DNA from: Pseudomonas sp. MAG733B
GTDB taxonomy: Bacteria; Pseudomonadota; Gammaproteobacteria; Pseudomonadales; Pseudomonadaceae
DNA length: 64,000 bases
Assembly: GCF_036884845.1 (NCBI RefSeq)
Contig: NZ_CP145732.1
Coordinates: 5,518,001 to 5,582,000, forward strand
Reading direction: 5' to 3'
Shown: in pieces, positions 9,269 through 18,666 of the stretch
Layout of the letters: each line of letters opens with the position of its first letter
Numbering within the stretch: position 1 is the stretch's first letter
Notes under the pieces: model-generated
Databases searched by the model: none
Told to the model about the DNA's origin: nothing
The model's input: only the letters and a program-made list of their open reading frames with translations
Translations under genes and position numbers: made by a program

Positions 9269-9724
9269 TCAACCCTCCTTCGCGGGTGTTGGAGCGGACT
9301 GACCACTGTCTTTCAACGCTTTGGTCACTTCCGGCGGCATGTACTTCTCGTCGTGCTTGGCCAGCACTTCATCGGCCACCACCACGCCATCGGCGTTGAT
9401 CTTGCCCAGAGCGACGATGCCCTGCCCTTCGCGGAACAGGTCCGGGAGGATGCCGCGATAGGTGATGGTCACGGATTTGTTGAAATCGGTAACGACGAAC
9501 TTCACGTCCAGCGAGTCGCCGGAACGCTGCAATGAACCCGCCTCGACCATGCCGCCGGCGCGGATGCGCGTGTCTTGCGGGGCCTCGCCGTTGGCGATCT
9601 GGGTCGGTGTGTAAAACAGATTGATGTTCTGCTGCAGGGCGCTAAGAGCCAGGCCGACGGCAGCACCGACCCCGACCAGAATCGCCAGAATGATGATAAG
9701 ACGCTTTTTACGCAGCGGATTCAC
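9269..9724 (-). CDS. ccmE: Heme chaperone CcmE
   Basis: A 151-residue protein with an N-terminal membrane anchor (about residues 9-29) and a beta-barrel OB-fold domain. The heme-binding His124 sits in [13 protein letters not shown], with the conserved Tyr128. I chose the GTG at 9724 because it overlaps the ccmD stop as GTGA and gives the normal N-terminus (NPLRKKRL); the open frame extends further upstream without a ribosome site. It carries heme from CcmC/ABC to CcmF. Confidence 0.94.
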   Translation of the reverse strand: MNPLRKKRLIIILAILVGVGAAVGLALSALQQNINLFYTPTQIANGEAPQDTRIRAGGMVEAGSLQRSGDSLDVKFVVTDFNKSVTITYRGILPDLFREGQGIVALGKINADGVVVADEVLAKHDEKYMPPEVTKALKDSGQSAPTPAKEG

Positions 9725-9897
9725 TTGCCGTTCTCCCGGCGCAGACGACGCGCCTCTTGTTGCAGATACCGCTTGCGGGCCAGGATCGGCGCCGCCACGT
9801 TGAGGGCCAGCACTGCCAGGCAAATGCCATAGGCCGACCAGACATACAGGCCGTGATGGCCCATGGCGAGGAAATCGCCGAATGACGCAAAACTCAT
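9721..9897 (-). CDS. ccmD: Heme exporter small subunit CcmD
   Basis: A 58-residue protein with one membrane helix (about residues 17-37), preceded by the family stretch [16 protein letters not shown] and followed by a basic cytoplasmic tail. It helps release heme-loaded CcmE from the CcmABC complex. The start at 9897 overlaps the ccmC stop by 4 bp (ATGA), which favours it over the ATG further upstream. Confidence 0.92.
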   Translation of the reverse strand: MSFASFGDFLAMGHHGLYVWSAYGICLAVLALNVAAPILARKRYLQQEARRLRRENGK

Positions 9898-10664
9898 CGA
9901 ACGACCTCCAGGCTGTTTTCGACTTCGGCTTTTACCCAACTGGCCCGCGCTTCACGCTTGAGCACTTCAAGACGCATGCGCAGCAGCAGGACCGCGCCGA
10001 AGAAACAATAGAAACCCAGCGCCGTCAGCAGCAATGGCAGCCACATTTCGGCAGGCATCGCCGGTTTTTCGGTGAGGGTAAAGGTCGCGCCCTGGTGCAG
10101 GGTGTTCCACCACTCCACCGAGTATTTGATGATCGGGATGTTGATCACGCCGACGATCGCCAGCACCGCGCAGGCCTTGGCCGCGCTGTCACGATTGCTG
10201 ATCGCGTTGCCCAGTGCAATCAGGCCGAAATACAGGAACAGCAGAATCAGCATCGATGTGAGGCGCGCGTCCCAGACCCACCACGAACCCCAGGTCGGTT
10301 TGCCCCAGATCGCCCCGGTGACCAGCGCCACGGCGGTCATCCAGGCTCCGATGGGCGCCGCGCATTGCAGGGCGACGTCGGCCAGTTTCATTTTCCACAC
10401 CAACCCGACGACGCCGCACACCGCCAGCATCACGTAGATGGACTGCGCCAGCATCGCGGCCGGGACGTGGATATAGATGATGCGGAAGCTGTTGCCTTGT
10501 TGGTAGTCAGGCGGCGCGAAGGCCAGGCCCCAGACCACGCCAACGCCGATCAGCAGCAACGCCGCGACGCTCAGCCATGGCAGCATTTTGCCGCTGATGC
10601 CGTAAAACCATTTGGGCGAGCCGAGCTTATGAAACCACGTCCAGTTCATTACTGTTTCCATCAC
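9894..10664 (-). CDS. ccmC: Heme exporter/handling protein CcmC
   Basis: A 256-residue six-helix membrane protein with the tryptophan-rich motif [13 protein letters not shown] and periplasmic His residues (IYIHVPAA and [11 protein letters not shown]). It attaches heme covalently to CcmE. Three in-frame ATG codons occur at 10664, 10661 and 10649; the last ([10 protein letters not shown]) would give 251 residues and also fits the family. The ccmB stop is 63 bp upstream, the largest gap inside the operon. Confidence 0.94.
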   Translation of the reverse strand: MMETVMNWTWFHKLGSPKWFYGISGKMLPWLSVAALLLIGVGVVWGLAFAPPDYQQGNSFRIIYIHVPAAMLAQSIYVMLAVCGVVGLVWKMKLADVALQCAAPIGAWMTAVALVTGAIWGKPTWGSWWVWDARLTSMLILLFLYFGLIALGNAISNRDSAAKACAVLAIVGVINIPIIKYSVEWWNTLHQGATFTLTEKPAMPAEMWLPLLLTALGFYCFFGAVLLLRMRLEVLKREARASWVKAEVENSLEVVR

Positions 10665-10727
10665 GGTTGCTGTGCGTTGTCACGCTCCAGCCAGGGTCTT
10701 TACTGGTTAAAAAACAACCAGACCTCA

Positions 10728-11396
10728 TTATTCGCCGACACTGATCTTCAGGCCAGCCGCTATTGCAAAAGGTGTCAGGGTTATCGCCAGGGCGGTCAGG
10801 CTGCCAAGCCACAGGAGATAACCGGTCGCCGGCATGCCTTGGAGGGCGGCCTGCAAGGCGCCACTGCCGAGGATCAACACCGGGATGTACAACGGCAGAA
10901 TCAGCAACGCCAGCAACAGGCCACCGCGCTTCAAACCGACCGTCAGCGCTGCGCCCACCGCACCGAGCAAGCTCAGCACCGGTGTACCCAGCAACAACGA
11001 AAGCAGCAACACCGGCAGACAGGCGGCAGGCAAACCGAGCATCAACGCCAGCAACGGTGCGAGCAAAACCAGTGCCAGGCCGGAAAAGGCCCAGTGTGCC
11101 AGCACCTTGGCCAAAACCAGAAGAGCCAGGGGGTGCGGCGAAAGGACCCACTGTTCGAGCGATCCGTCTTCGAAATCACTGCGGAAAAGCCCGTCCAGCG
11201 AGAGCAAAACCGATAAAAGGGCTGCCACCCAGACCAGTCCCGGGGACAAGGTTTGCAACAATTGAGACTCGGGACCGACCGCCAACGGGAACAGCGAAAC
11301 CACGATGGCGAAGAAAACCAGAGGATTGGCCAGTTCCGCAGGACGGCGGAACAGCAGACGGGCCTCACGGGCGACCAACAGGCCGAAAACACTCAT
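10728..11396 (-). CDS. ccmB: Heme exporter permease CcmB
   Basis: A 222-residue membrane protein with six hydrophobic segments. The N-terminal [19 protein letters not shown] and the [16 protein letters not shown] stretch are typical of CcmB. The ATG at 11396 forms an ATGA overlap with the ccmA stop and is preferred over the codon nine bases upstream. It pairs with the ATPase CcmA to free holo-CcmE. Confidence 0.95.
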   Translation of the reverse strand: MSVFGLLVAREARLLFRRPAELANPLVFFAIVVSLFPLAVGPESQLLQTLSPGLVWVAALLSVLLSLDGLFRSDFEDGSLEQWVLSPHPLALLVLAKVLAHWAFSGLALVLLAPLLALMLGLPAACLPVLLLSLLLGTPVLSLLGAVGAALTVGLKRGGLLLALLILPLYIPVLILGSGALQAALQGMPATGYLLWLGSLTALAITLTPFAIAAGLKISVGE

Positions 11397-12028
11397 ACGG
11401 CCCATTTCCCCAGATCGATGTCGCGATAACCGGCCGGCATCCGGCTCAGCGTGTGGTGAGTGGTCAACACCACCATGCCACCGCGTTCGCAGTGGGCAGC
11501 CAGGTGCTCTTCGAGTTGTGCCACGCCTTGCTTGTCGAGGGCGGTGAACGGCTCATCGAGAATCCACAGCGGTGGGCTGTCCAGATACAAACGCGCCAGG
11601 GCAACGCGGCGCTGCTGGCCAGCGGACAACGTGTGACAAGGCACGTCTTCGAAACCGCGCAATCCGACAGCCGCCAAGGCCTGCCAGATCGCCTCATGGG
11701 AGGCCGGTTGATGCAGGGCGCAGAGCCAGCTCAGGTTCTCTTCCGGGGTCAGCAAGTCCTTGATCCCCGCGGCATGGCCGATCCACAGCAGGTTACGCGC
11801 GAGCTCCGTACGTTGCTCGTTCAACGGCTGGCCGTTAAGCAACACCTCACCGGCCGTCGGATGCATCAGCCCCGATAGCAGGCGCAACAGGCTGGTCTTG
11901 CCACTGCCGTTGGGGCCGCTGATCTGCACCATTTCGCCACTGGCCAGTCTCAAATCGAGATTTTCGAAAAGCAGCCGAAGGTCTCGCTCACAGGCAAGGG
12001 CAACGGTTTGCAGGACAGGACTGGTCAA
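11393..12028 (-). CDS. ccmA: Heme exporter ATP-binding protein CcmA
   Basis: A 211-residue ABC ATPase with Walker [10 protein letters not shown], signature [14 protein letters not shown], Walker [13 protein letters not shown] and the switch His in LTTHHTL. It is the first gene of the ccm operon and is divergent from the FliK-like gene. ATP hydrolysis releases heme-CcmE from CcmCD. Confidence 0.96.
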   Translation of the reverse strand: MTSPVLQTVALACERDLRLLFENLDLRLASGEMVQISGPNGSGKTSLLRLLSGLMHPTAGEVLLNGQPLNEQRTELARNLLWIGHAAGIKDLLTPEENLSWLCALHQPASHEAIWQALAAVGLRGFEDVPCHTLSAGQQRRVALARLYLDSPPLWILDEPFTALDKQGVAQLEEHLAAHCERGGMVVLTTHHTLSRMPAGYRDIDLGKWAV

Positions 12029-12131
12029 GGGTTCACGGGCCTTATACGGTTCAAGTCGGCTCTGGCGCGGCCGTTAAAGAGATGCAGAATAAATCTATTG
12101 GCGGCCCAAACTAGCGAGCTGCGTCAAATAA

Positions 12132-12159
12132 TTGCAATGTTATCGGCACTCTGTATACA
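12132..12159 (+). promoter_or_regulatory. Possible sigma-70 promoter for the FliK-like/fhlB pair
   Basis: TTGCAA (12132-12137) and TATACA (12154-12159) are 16 bp apart in the divergent gap before 12227. The match is fair, and no RpoN or FliA site was seen in this gap. Confidence 0.35.
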
Positions 12160-12226
12160 ACTGGGCGGCATTATACATGCCAGCTCCTACTCTCAAGAGT
12201 GCATTTTCCCAAGGTTGTGACCGCGT

Positions 12227-13801
12227 ATGACAGGCGAAATGAACATCCTCCCGCTACCGCCGACCACCCCGGCGACAACCCGTCCGCTGACGGTCAGTGG
12301 TGAGTTGCTCAAGCTGTTGACGCCAATCGAAGGACTGATAACCGCCGGTCAGACCGCCAAGGCCGAAGTGCTGTCGCTCAAGCAGGCGGATCAGACTTTT
12401 CAGCTACTGCTCAAGGTCACTCTCGAAAGCGGCCGCCAGACCACGGTCCAGGCCACCAGCAACCAGCCGTTGGCCCAGGGCACCAGCGTAGCTGTCACCC
12501 AGCCGTCGGCGGGCAGTCTGGCCATCACTGTGCAACAGGCCATCGCCTCCAGCGTCGCCACCCTCACCCGCATCGACACGGCGCAACTGCCGGTCGGCAC
12601 GCTGTTGCAGGGCAAAGTGCTGACGTCCCAAGTGTTGCCGCAAGTGCCGGGGCAACCGACGGTGTTTCGTTCGATGGTCAGCCTGCTCAACACCGCGCTC
12701 AGCGGCAGCACCCTGAGCATCGACAGCCCGCAGCCGTTGCGCATCGGCACCTTGCTCAGTGCGCAGGTGCAGGACACGCAGACGCTGAAGTTCGTACCGC
12801 TAAGCAGCCGTCAGGAACAATTGGCGGTAACCCAGCAACTGGTCAGCCAGACCAGCCGTCAGGGCTCGCTGGATGGCTTGCTCAAACTCCTGCAAAACCT
12901 GCCGCCCTCGAACCAGACCTCCAGCGATCTGCGCGCGACCGTGGACAAATTGCTCGCCGGCCTGCCGGACGTGCAGCAACTGAGCACACCCAAAGGCCTC
13001 GCACTCGCGCTGGCCGGCAGCGGCGCATTCCTCGAGTCGAAACTGCTGAGCGGGCAAAACCCGACACTCGCCCCCGATATGAAGGCCGATCTGCTCAAAC
13101 TGATCGCGCAACTGACACCGGGACTGCCGGCCAGTACCAATCTCAGCGCAATCATCGCCGCCAACACCCTGGTCCAGGCCATGCCGAGTTTCGTGCGCAA
13201 TGCGCTGGGCATGCTCGGACAGGTCAGCGCCAAACCGTCGCCGAGCAGTTTTCCGCTGCCCGAGCGCCTGTTGCAAAGCGCCGAAGGCGAGGACGATCTT
13301 GAACAGCTGCTACGCCTGGCCGCCGCCGCGGTCTCGCGCCTGCAGAGCCATCAACTGTCGAGCCTGGAGCAGACCGGCGTGACCAGTGACGGGCGTTTGA
13401 TGAGTACTTGGCAACTGGAAGTGCCGATGCGCAACCTGCAGGACATCGTGCCGTTGCAGATCAAGTTCCAACGCGAAGAGGCGCCGGACAAGGAACAACC
13501 CCAGGAACGCCGCGACGAGCGCGAGCCGAAACAACAACTGTGGCGAGTCGAATTGGCTTTCGACATGGAGCCGTTGGGGCCAATGCGGGTCCAGGCGCAG
13601 CTGATCAAGGGCTGCCTGTCCAGTCAGCTCTGGGCCGAGCGGCCGTACACCGCCAGCCTGATCGAAAGCAATCTGGCGTCATTGCGGGCGCGCATGCTTG
13701 CCTCGGGCCTGAACGTCGGCGATCTCGATTGCCACCACGGCAAACCACCCCAAGGCCCACAAACCCGCCTCGAACAACGCTGGGTCGACGAAAACGCATG
13801 A
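12227..13801 (+). CDS. FliK-domain (hook-length control-like) protein
   Basis: A 524-residue protein. A long low-complexity Gln/Ser/Leu-rich N-terminal part is followed from about residue 385 by a domain like the FliK C-terminus (WQLEVPMRNLQDIVPLQIKF, VELAFDMEPLGPMRVQAQL, then LRARMLASGLNVGDLDCHHG). A second ATG at 12239 is an equally good start, with AGGCGA just upstream. The stop overlaps the next gene as ATGA. Together they resemble the YlqG-YlqH (FliK-like plus FhlB) pair of other bacteria. The canonical fliK is elsewhere in the window, so this one may be a paralogue with a separate export-related role. Confidence 0.75.
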   Translation: MTGEMNILPLPPTTPATTRPLTVSGELLKLLTPIEGLITAGQTAKAEVLSLKQADQTFQLLLKVTLESGRQTTVQATSNQPLAQGTSVAVTQPSAGSLAITVQQAIASSVATLTRIDTAQLPVGTLLQGKVLTSQVLPQVPGQPTVFRSMVSLLNTALSGSTLSIDSPQPLRIGTLLSAQVQDTQTLKFVPLSSRQEQLAVTQQLVSQTSRQGSLDGLLKLLQNLPPSNQTSSDLRATVDKLLAGLPDVQQLSTPKGLALALAGSGAFLESKLLSGQNPTLAPDMKADLLKLIAQLTPGLPASTNLSAIIAANTLVQAMPSFVRNALGMLGQVSAKPSPSSFPLPERLLQSAEGEDDLEQLLRLAAAAVSRLQSHQLSSLEQTGVTSDGRLMSTWQLEVPMRNLQDIVPLQIKFQREEAPDKEQPQERRDEREPKQQLWRVELAFDMEPLGPMRVQAQLIKGCLSSQLWAERPYTASLIESNLASLRARMLASGLNVGDLDCHHGKPPQGPQTRLEQRWVDENA

Positions 13802-14127
13802 AAAACCCCAACGCCCCACGCCAGGCCATCGCCCTCAAATACGACGGCACCCACGCCCCTACCCTCACCGCCAAGGGCGACGAAGAACTGGCGGAAGAAA
13901 TCCTGCGGATCGCCCGCGACTATGAAGTGCCGATCTATGAGAACGCGGAGTTGGTGAGATTGCTGGCGCGGATGGAATTGGGCGACAGCATTCCGGAAGA
14001 GTTGTACCGGACGATTGCCGAGATCATTGCGTTTGCTTGGAATCTTAAGGGCAAGTTTCCGGCGGGGCAGGATCCGGATGCGCCGAGGGTGGAGAAGGAT
14101 GTTACTGAGCGTGGGGATGATTATTAA
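13798..14127 (+). CDS. fhlB: FhlB-type stand-alone FlhB C-terminal domain protein
   Basis: A 109-residue protein resembling the cytoplasmic domain of FlhB/YscU (AIALKYDGTHAPTLTAKGDEELAEEIL, YENAELVRLLARMELGDSIPEELYRTIAEIIAFAW). The autocleavage tetrad NPTH is absent; the equivalent place reads within KYDGTHAP, so it starts where the cleaved FlhB fragment would begin. Proteins of this type can partly replace the FlhB C-terminal fragment at the flagellar export gate. It overlaps the FliK-domain gene by 4 bp. Confidence 0.85.
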   Translation: MKNPNAPRQAIALKYDGTHAPTLTAKGDEELAEEILRIARDYEVPIYENAELVRLLARMELGDSIPEELYRTIAEIIAFAWNLKGKFPAGQDPDAPRVEKDVTERGDDY

Positions 14128-14142
14128 AGTTTCGAGGACGCC

Positions 14143-14314
14143 AGCGCGAGCAAGCTCGCTCCCACGATGATCTTCAGCGAACACATGTTTTGTGTCCGAC
14201 ATAGAGCCACTGTAGGAGCGAGCCTGCTCGCGATGAACGTACGGGCGCCGCGTTTCTCCAGGAAGCACGCGTCATCGTTGACGTCCATCGCGAGCAGGCT
14301 CGCTCCTACAGGGT
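14143..14314. repeat. Cluster of three REP elements
   Basis: Three copies of the GCGAGCAAGCTCGCTCC-type repeat: 14145-14164 (inverted), 14210-14235 (direct) and 14286-14313 (inverted). It fills the gap between the convergent fhlB and the DUF2802-type gene and may block transcription from both sides. Confidence 0.9.
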
Positions 14315-14315
14315 G

Positions 14316-14708
14316 TCAGTTCTTGTGAAGCTTGCTCATTAACTCCGCCTCAGCCTGGGTCAAGCCGCAGGACTGGGTCAGTTCGTCGACGCTTGCGCCC
14401 ATCCCGACCAGTCGCGCCGCCTGGGCGAACGACAGGCTGGTGGGGTCGCGTTGTTCCAGCTGAACGAGTTTTTCCGGCAACGGCGCGACGATCGAGCGCA
14501 GCTCGTGCAGGTCTTCACCCATGCGCACATTGCCGTTCTGGTAGTCGTCCACGCGTTTGGCCAGGTCCTTGATGCGCTGATCGCGCAGCGCATCACCCTG
14601 GGCCTGTTGCGCAGCGATCAGTTTTTGACTGCGAATGTACGCCAGAAACATTGCCAGCGTGCCTGCCCAGAACAGGAACAGGACAATGACCGCAACCTCG
14701 AGAATCAA
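14316..14708 (-). CDS. DUF2802-type membrane protein of the chemotaxis operon
   Basis: A 130-residue protein. It has one N-terminal membrane helix (residues about 2-25), a coiled coil (about 30-65), and a C-terminal helix-turn-helix-like part (AARLVGMGASVDELTQSCGLTQAEAELMSKLH). The start is TTG at 14708, immediately after the cheW stop, because the codon before it in frame is a stop and the next ATG would remove the membrane helix. Pseudomonads carry this gene next to cheW; its function is not known. Confidence 0.85.
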   Translation of the reverse strand: MILEVAVIVLFLFWAGTLAMFLAYIRSQKLIAAQQAQGDALRDQRIKDLAKRVDDYQNGNVRMGEDLHELRSIVAPLPEKLVQLEQRDPTSLSFAQAARLVGMGASVDELTQSCGLTQAEAELMSKLHKN

Positions 14709-15194
14709 TCAGATACTCTCCAGTTCCGACCATTCTTCTTCGCTCATCATCTTGTCCAGTTCGACCAGGATCAGCAGTTCGTTGTTCTTGTTGCACACGC
14801 CTTGGATGAACTTGGCGGATTCCTCGTTACCGACGTTCGGTGCGGTTTCGATTTCCGACTGACGCAGGTAAACCACTTCGGCCACGCTGTCGACCATGAT
14901 CCCGACAACCTGCTTGTCGGCTTCGATGATGACGATACGGGTGTTGTCGCTGATCTCGGCATTCATCAGGCCGAAGCGCTGACGGGTGTCGATCACGGTG
15001 ACCACATTGCCGCGCAGGTTGATGATGCCCAGCACGTAGCTCGGAGCACCCGGTACCGGGGCGATTTCGGTGTAGCGCAGGACTTCCTGGACGCGCATCA
15101 CATTGATGCCGTAGGTCTCGTTGTCCAGCTTGAAGGTGACCCATTGCAGGATCGGATCTTCGGAACCTTTTGCCGCCGTTGCCTTGTCATTCAT
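14709..15194 (-). CDS. cheW: Chemotaxis coupling protein CheW
   Basis: A 161-residue CheW-domain protein (LQWVTFKLDNETYGINVMRVQEVLR, then VLGIINLRGNVVTVIDTRQRFG, and a C-terminal strand ILVELDKMMSEEEW). It bridges chemoreceptors and CheA at the cell-pole array. The start at 15194 has a GAGGGG ribosome site; the upstream in-frame codon at 15209 lacks one. It ends the parC-parP-cheW series. Confidence 0.95.
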   Translation of the reverse strand: MNDKATAAKGSEDPILQWVTFKLDNETYGINVMRVQEVLRYTEIAPVPGAPSYVLGIINLRGNVVTVIDTRQRFGLMNAEISDNTRIVIIEADKQVVGIMVDSVAEVVYLRQSEIETAPNVGNEESAKFIQGVCNKNNELLILVELDKMMSEEEWSELESI

Positions 15195-15235
15195 ACCCTG
15201 ACCCCTCAAGAAACCGCCCTAGCGGTGTTGTTCTG

Positions 15236-16189
15236 TTATGTAGTTTTGTGGGTCGGCTTCGTGCCGCCCATGTGCTTTGCCCCGCCGCTGGCGATCAACT
15301 CGGCCAGCGCGGAAACGTCGAGCAACACACACATGTGTTCAATCACCGTGCCCGCCAGCCATGGCCGCTGGCCACGGTGACTGCGCCACTTGATTTCGTT
15401 CGGGTCCAGGCGCAACGAGCGGCTGACCTGATGCACCGCCAGGCCCCACTCGTAACCCTGCACCGAGATAACGTATTGCAGGCCCTGCTTGAAATCGTCG
15501 CGATAACGGTCGGGCATGACCCACCGTGCGGTATCCAGCACTTTCAGGTTGCCCGCCTGACTCGGCAGGATGCCGAGGAACCATTCCGGCTGACCGAACA
15601 ACGGCGTCAGCTCATGACCGGCCAGGGAATAAATCGAACCCAGGCACACCAGCGGCACCGCTAGGGTCAACCCGGCGACATCGAACAACAGGCATTCGAA
15701 CGGTTCGGCGGCCCAGGATGGACGACCGTCGGTGTCCACCGGTGGCGGCGTGTTGGCGGGTGGCAGATGAACTTCGACCACCGGCGCCACCAGCGTTGGC
15801 TGCACCTCGACAACCACCGGCTCCGGCGCTCGCAGTACTTCGGCGACTGGCGCCGCCAGTGTTTGCAGCAACGGCGCGATGGTCGATACCGGCGACAGGA
15901 TCGGCGCCGGTGCTTCGATTACCGCAACTACCGGACGTGCTGGCACTTCCAGCGGCGCGGCCGCTTTGGCGACCGGCTCGGCAGTGACCCTGGCCTGGGC
16001 ATCACGGGCCTGCTCTTCAAGCACCGCCGCCTGGAACTCATCGAGTGCCGCTTCAGCCTCGACCACCTCGGGCAGCGCTTCGACCGGCGGCAACAGTTCC
16101 TCGGTGACTTCTTGCAGAAGGTTGTCCAGGTACGATTGCAGCGCCAGTTGCGGGCGTGATGTCAGTTTCAATGGCCGGCTCAGACTCAT
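15236..16189 (-). CDS. parP: ParP-like CheW-domain protein (array localisation)
   Basis: A 317-residue protein. Residues 1-40 form a short conserved helix (SRPQLALQSYLDNLLQEVTEELL), then a long Pro/Ala/Val-rich linker (about 40-165), then a CheW-like domain (FECLLFDVAGLTLAVPLVCLGSIY ... RWLAGTVIEHMCVLLDVSALAELI). The order parC-parP and the architecture match ParP, which links ParC to CheA at the pole. The start at 16189 is one base after the parC stop. Confidence 0.85.
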   Translation of the reverse strand: MSLSRPLKLTSRPQLALQSYLDNLLQEVTEELLPPVEALPEVVEAEAALDEFQAAVLEEQARDAQARVTAEPVAKAAAPLEVPARPVVAVIEAPAPILSPVSTIAPLLQTLAAPVAEVLRAPEPVVVEVQPTLVAPVVEVHLPPANTPPPVDTDGRPSWAAEPFECLLFDVAGLTLAVPLVCLGSIYSLAGHELTPLFGQPEWFLGILPSQAGNLKVLDTARWVMPDRYRDDFKQGLQYVISVQGYEWGLAVHQVSRSLRLDPNEIKWRSHRGQRPWLAGTVIEHMCVLLDVSALAELIASGGAKHMGGTKPTHKTT

Positions 16190-16190
16190 C

Positions 16191-16979
16191 TCACGCCACC
16201 TGCGGAACAAGTTGTGCCGCCAGCAGATGCTTGAGCAACGCGCGATAGGCGAGGACGCCACGGCTCTTGCCGTCGAATTGCGAAGGCGTCAGCCCGGCAC
16301 GGCTGGCATCGCGCAGGCGCGTGTCCACGGGGATGTAGCCTTGCCAGATGTCTTCCGGAAACTTGTCGCGCAAGACACGCAGCGTACCGAGGGACGCTTG
16401 CGTGCGGCGGTCGAACAGGGTCGGCACGATGGTGAACGGCAACGCCTGTTTACGTGAACGGTTGATCATCGCCAGCGTGTTGACCATGCGCTCCAGGCCT
16501 TTGACCGCCAGGTGTTCGGTCTGCACCGGGATCACCAGTTGCTGGCTCGCCGCCAAGGCATTGACCATCAGCACGCCGAGCAACGGCGGGCTGTCGATCA
16601 CCGCGTAATCGAAGTCCTGCCACAACTGCGCCAGGCTCTTGGCGATCACCAGGCCCAGGCCACTTTGGCCCGGCGACTGGCGCTCAAGGGTCGCCAGCGC
16701 GGTACTCGACGGCAACAGGGAAATGCGTTCATCACTGGTCGACAGCAGCAACTGACCCGGCAAGCCCTGCGGCACGCTGCCCTTGTGCAGGAACAGATCG
16801 TAATTGCTGTGTTCCAGGCTGTCAGGGTCGTAACCGAAATAGCTGGTCATCGAGCCGTGGGGGTCCAGATCGACCACGACCACGCGCTTGCCCGCCTCGG
16901 CCAGCAAACCGGCTAAAGCGATGGAGGAAGTGGTTTTACCGACACCACCCTTTTGATTGGCGACTGCCCAGACTCTCAT
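16191..16979 (-). CDS. parC: ParC-like ParA-family ATPase positioning the chemotaxis array
   Basis: A 262-residue P-loop ATPase with the Walker A motif ANQKGGVGKTTS at residues 7-18, the ParA motif VVDLDPHGSMT, and YAVIDSPPLLG. It lies between motD and the CheW-domain gene, the standard place of ParC in polar-flagellated gammaproteobacteria. It sets polar localisation and inheritance of chemotaxis arrays. It is clearly distinct from FleN, which is 8 kb away. Confidence 0.88.
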   Translation of the reverse strand: MRVWAVANQKGGVGKTTSSIALAGLLAEAGKRVVVVDLDPHGSMTSYFGYDPDSLEHSNYDLFLHKGSVPQGLPGQLLLSTSDERISLLPSSTALATLERQSPGQSGLGLVIAKSLAQLWQDFDYAVIDSPPLLGVLMVNALAASQQLVIPVQTEHLAVKGLERMVNTLAMINRSRKQALPFTIVPTLFDRRTQASLGTLRVLRDKFPEDIWQGYIPVDTRLRDASRAGLTPSQFDGKSRGVLAYRALLKHLLAAQLVPQVA

Positions 16980-17022
16980 TCGGATTGTTCCTCCCGGCCG
17001 AATCGATCGACCGAGAAATAGC

Positions 17023-17913
17023 TCAACGTGTTAATGCGGGTGACGGAGAATTGACGGCGCTCTCTCGTACCGGCGACTTGACCGGGGTCGGTGCAGTTTG
17101 TGTGCCAGCACGCTTCAACGCGGCATCCGGTTGCGCATGGGCGGTTCCGGTACCGGTCAGGCTGCGGCGTACATCGAGATTGCGTGACACCACCAGCACC
17201 ACACGACGGTTGCGCGCCCGGCCTTCCGCCGTGGCGTTATTGGCCACCGGCTGGAATTCACCGTAGCCCACCGATGCCAGGCGACCCGGGTTCACCCCTT
17301 GCATCGCCAGCATGCGCACGATGCTCGCCGAACGGGCTGACGACAGCTCCCAGTTGGTCGGGTACTGCGAGGTACGAATCGGTTGATCGTCAGTAAAACC
17401 TTCGACGTGGATCGGGTTGTCGAACGGCTTCAGGATCACCGCGACCTTGTCGATGATGTTGAACGCGATGTCGCTGGGCATGGCGTCGCCGCTGCCGAAC
17501 AACAGGCTGGAATTGAGTTCGATCTCGACCCACAACTCGTTGCCGCGCACGGTCATCTGGTTGGACTGGATCAGATCGCCGAACGCCGCACTGATGTCGT
17601 CGGCGATGCTTTTCAGCGGATCGCTCGCGCCGGCAACCCCGGCATCGACCTGCTCGCTGTCCTTGACCAGCGGCTTGGCCGGAGTCACGGTCTTCGGTCG
17701 CTCTTCGCCGATCGGAATCGGCTTGAGGGCGCTGTCGGTATCGGTGAAGACCCCGATCAGCGCTTCGGAAATGATCTTGTACTTGCCTTCGTTGATCGAA
17801 GAAATCGAGTACATGACCACGAAGAACGCGAACAGCAAGGTGATGAAGTCCGCGTAGGACACCAGCCAGCGTTCGTGATTGACGTGTTCATCATGCTGGC
17901 GACGACGTGCCAT
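17023..17913 (-). CDS. motD: Flagellar stator protein MotD
   Basis: A 296-residue MotB-type stator subunit. One membrane helix with the proton-channel aspartate is present (SYADFITLLFAFFVVMYSIS, Asp22). A plug/linker follows, then an OmpA-like peptidoglycan-binding domain (about 160-260: VEGFTDDQPIRTSQYPTNWELS, GRARNRRVVL). A disordered Thr/Pro-rich tail closes the protein. With MotC it forms the second stator type of pseudomonads. Confidence 0.94.
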   Translation of the reverse strand: MARRRQHDEHVNHERWLVSYADFITLLFAFFVVMYSISSINEGKYKIISEALIGVFTDTDSALKPIPIGEERPKTVTPAKPLVKDSEQVDAGVAGASDPLKSIADDISAAFGDLIQSNQMTVRGNELWVEIELNSSLLFGSGDAMPSDIAFNIIDKVAVILKPFDNPIHVEGFTDDQPIRTSQYPTNWELSSARSASIVRMLAMQGVNPGRLASVGYGEFQPVANNATAEGRARNRRVVLVVSRNLDVRRSLTGTGTAHAQPDAALKRAGTQTAPTPVKSPVRESAVNSPSPALTR

Positions 17914-17925
17914 GAGGTTATTCCC

Positions 17926-18666
17926 TTAATCCATGAAGCCTTGCAGCTTCAACTCGATGGAGCGTGGGTTTTCACCTTCGGCGATCGACAGGATGCCTTC
18001 CAGCAACATTTCGCGATAACGCGACTGGCGCAACGCAACGGATTTGAGCTTGGCGGCAATCGGCAGCAGCACCAGGTTGGCACTGGCCACGCCGTAGATG
18101 GTGGCGACGAAGGCCACGGCGATGCCGTTACCCAGTTGCGACGGATCACCGAGGTTGCCCATGACGTGAATCAGGCCCATCACCGCACCGATGATGCCGA
18201 TGGTCGGCGCATAACCGCCCATGCTTTCGAAGACTTTGGCGGCTTCGATGTCGCGGCTTTCCTGGGTGTAGAAATCCACTTCCAGGATGCTGCGGATTGC
18301 TTCCGGCTCGGCACCGTCCACCAGCAGTTGCAGGCCTTTGCGCGAGTAGCTGTCGGGTTCGGCGTCGGCAATGCCTTCCAGGCCGAGCAAACCTTCCTTG
18401 CGCGCGGTCAGGCTCCAGTTGACGACGCGGTCGATACCACCGGCCAAATCGACGCGCGGCGGAAACAGGATCCACGCCAGGATCTGCATGGCGCGCTTGA
18501 AAGCGCTCATCGGCGATTGCAGCAACGCTGCGCCGATGGTGCCGCCGAGTACGATCAGGGCTGCCGGGCCGTTGGCCAGCGCACCGAGGTGCCCGCCTTC
18601 GAGGTAGTTGCCGCCGATGATGGCGACGAACGCCATGATGATGCCGATAAGGCTTAGAACATCCAT
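17926..18666 (-). CDS. motC: Flagellar stator protein MotC
   Basis: A 246-residue MotA-family protein with four membrane segments ([19 protein letters not shown] at the start; TIGIIGAVMGLIHVM and VAFVATIYGVASANLVLLPI near 145-200). The cytoplasmic loop holds the charged rotor-contact region. The ATG at 18666 overlaps the cheB stop as ATGA, which decides the start. It is followed by motD after 12 bp. Confidence 0.95.
   Translation of the reverse strand: MDVLSLIGIIMAFVAIIGGNYLEGGHLGALANGPAALIVLGGTIGAALLQSPMSAFKRAMQILAWILFPPRVDLAGGIDRVVNWSLTARKEGLLGLEGIADAEPDSYSRKGLQLLVDGAEPEAIRSILEVDFYTQESRDIEAAKVFESMGGYAPTIGIIGAVMGLIHVMGNLGDPSQLGNGIAVAFVATIYGVASANLVLLPIAAKLKSVALRQSRYREMLLEGILSIAEGENPRSIELKLQGFMD

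Noticed and set aside
7088..9535. Very long plus-strand open frame (815 codons) opposite ccmF and ccmE
   Set aside because: It is antisense to clearly conserved genes; His/Gln/Arg-rich product is typical of GC-rich antisense frames.
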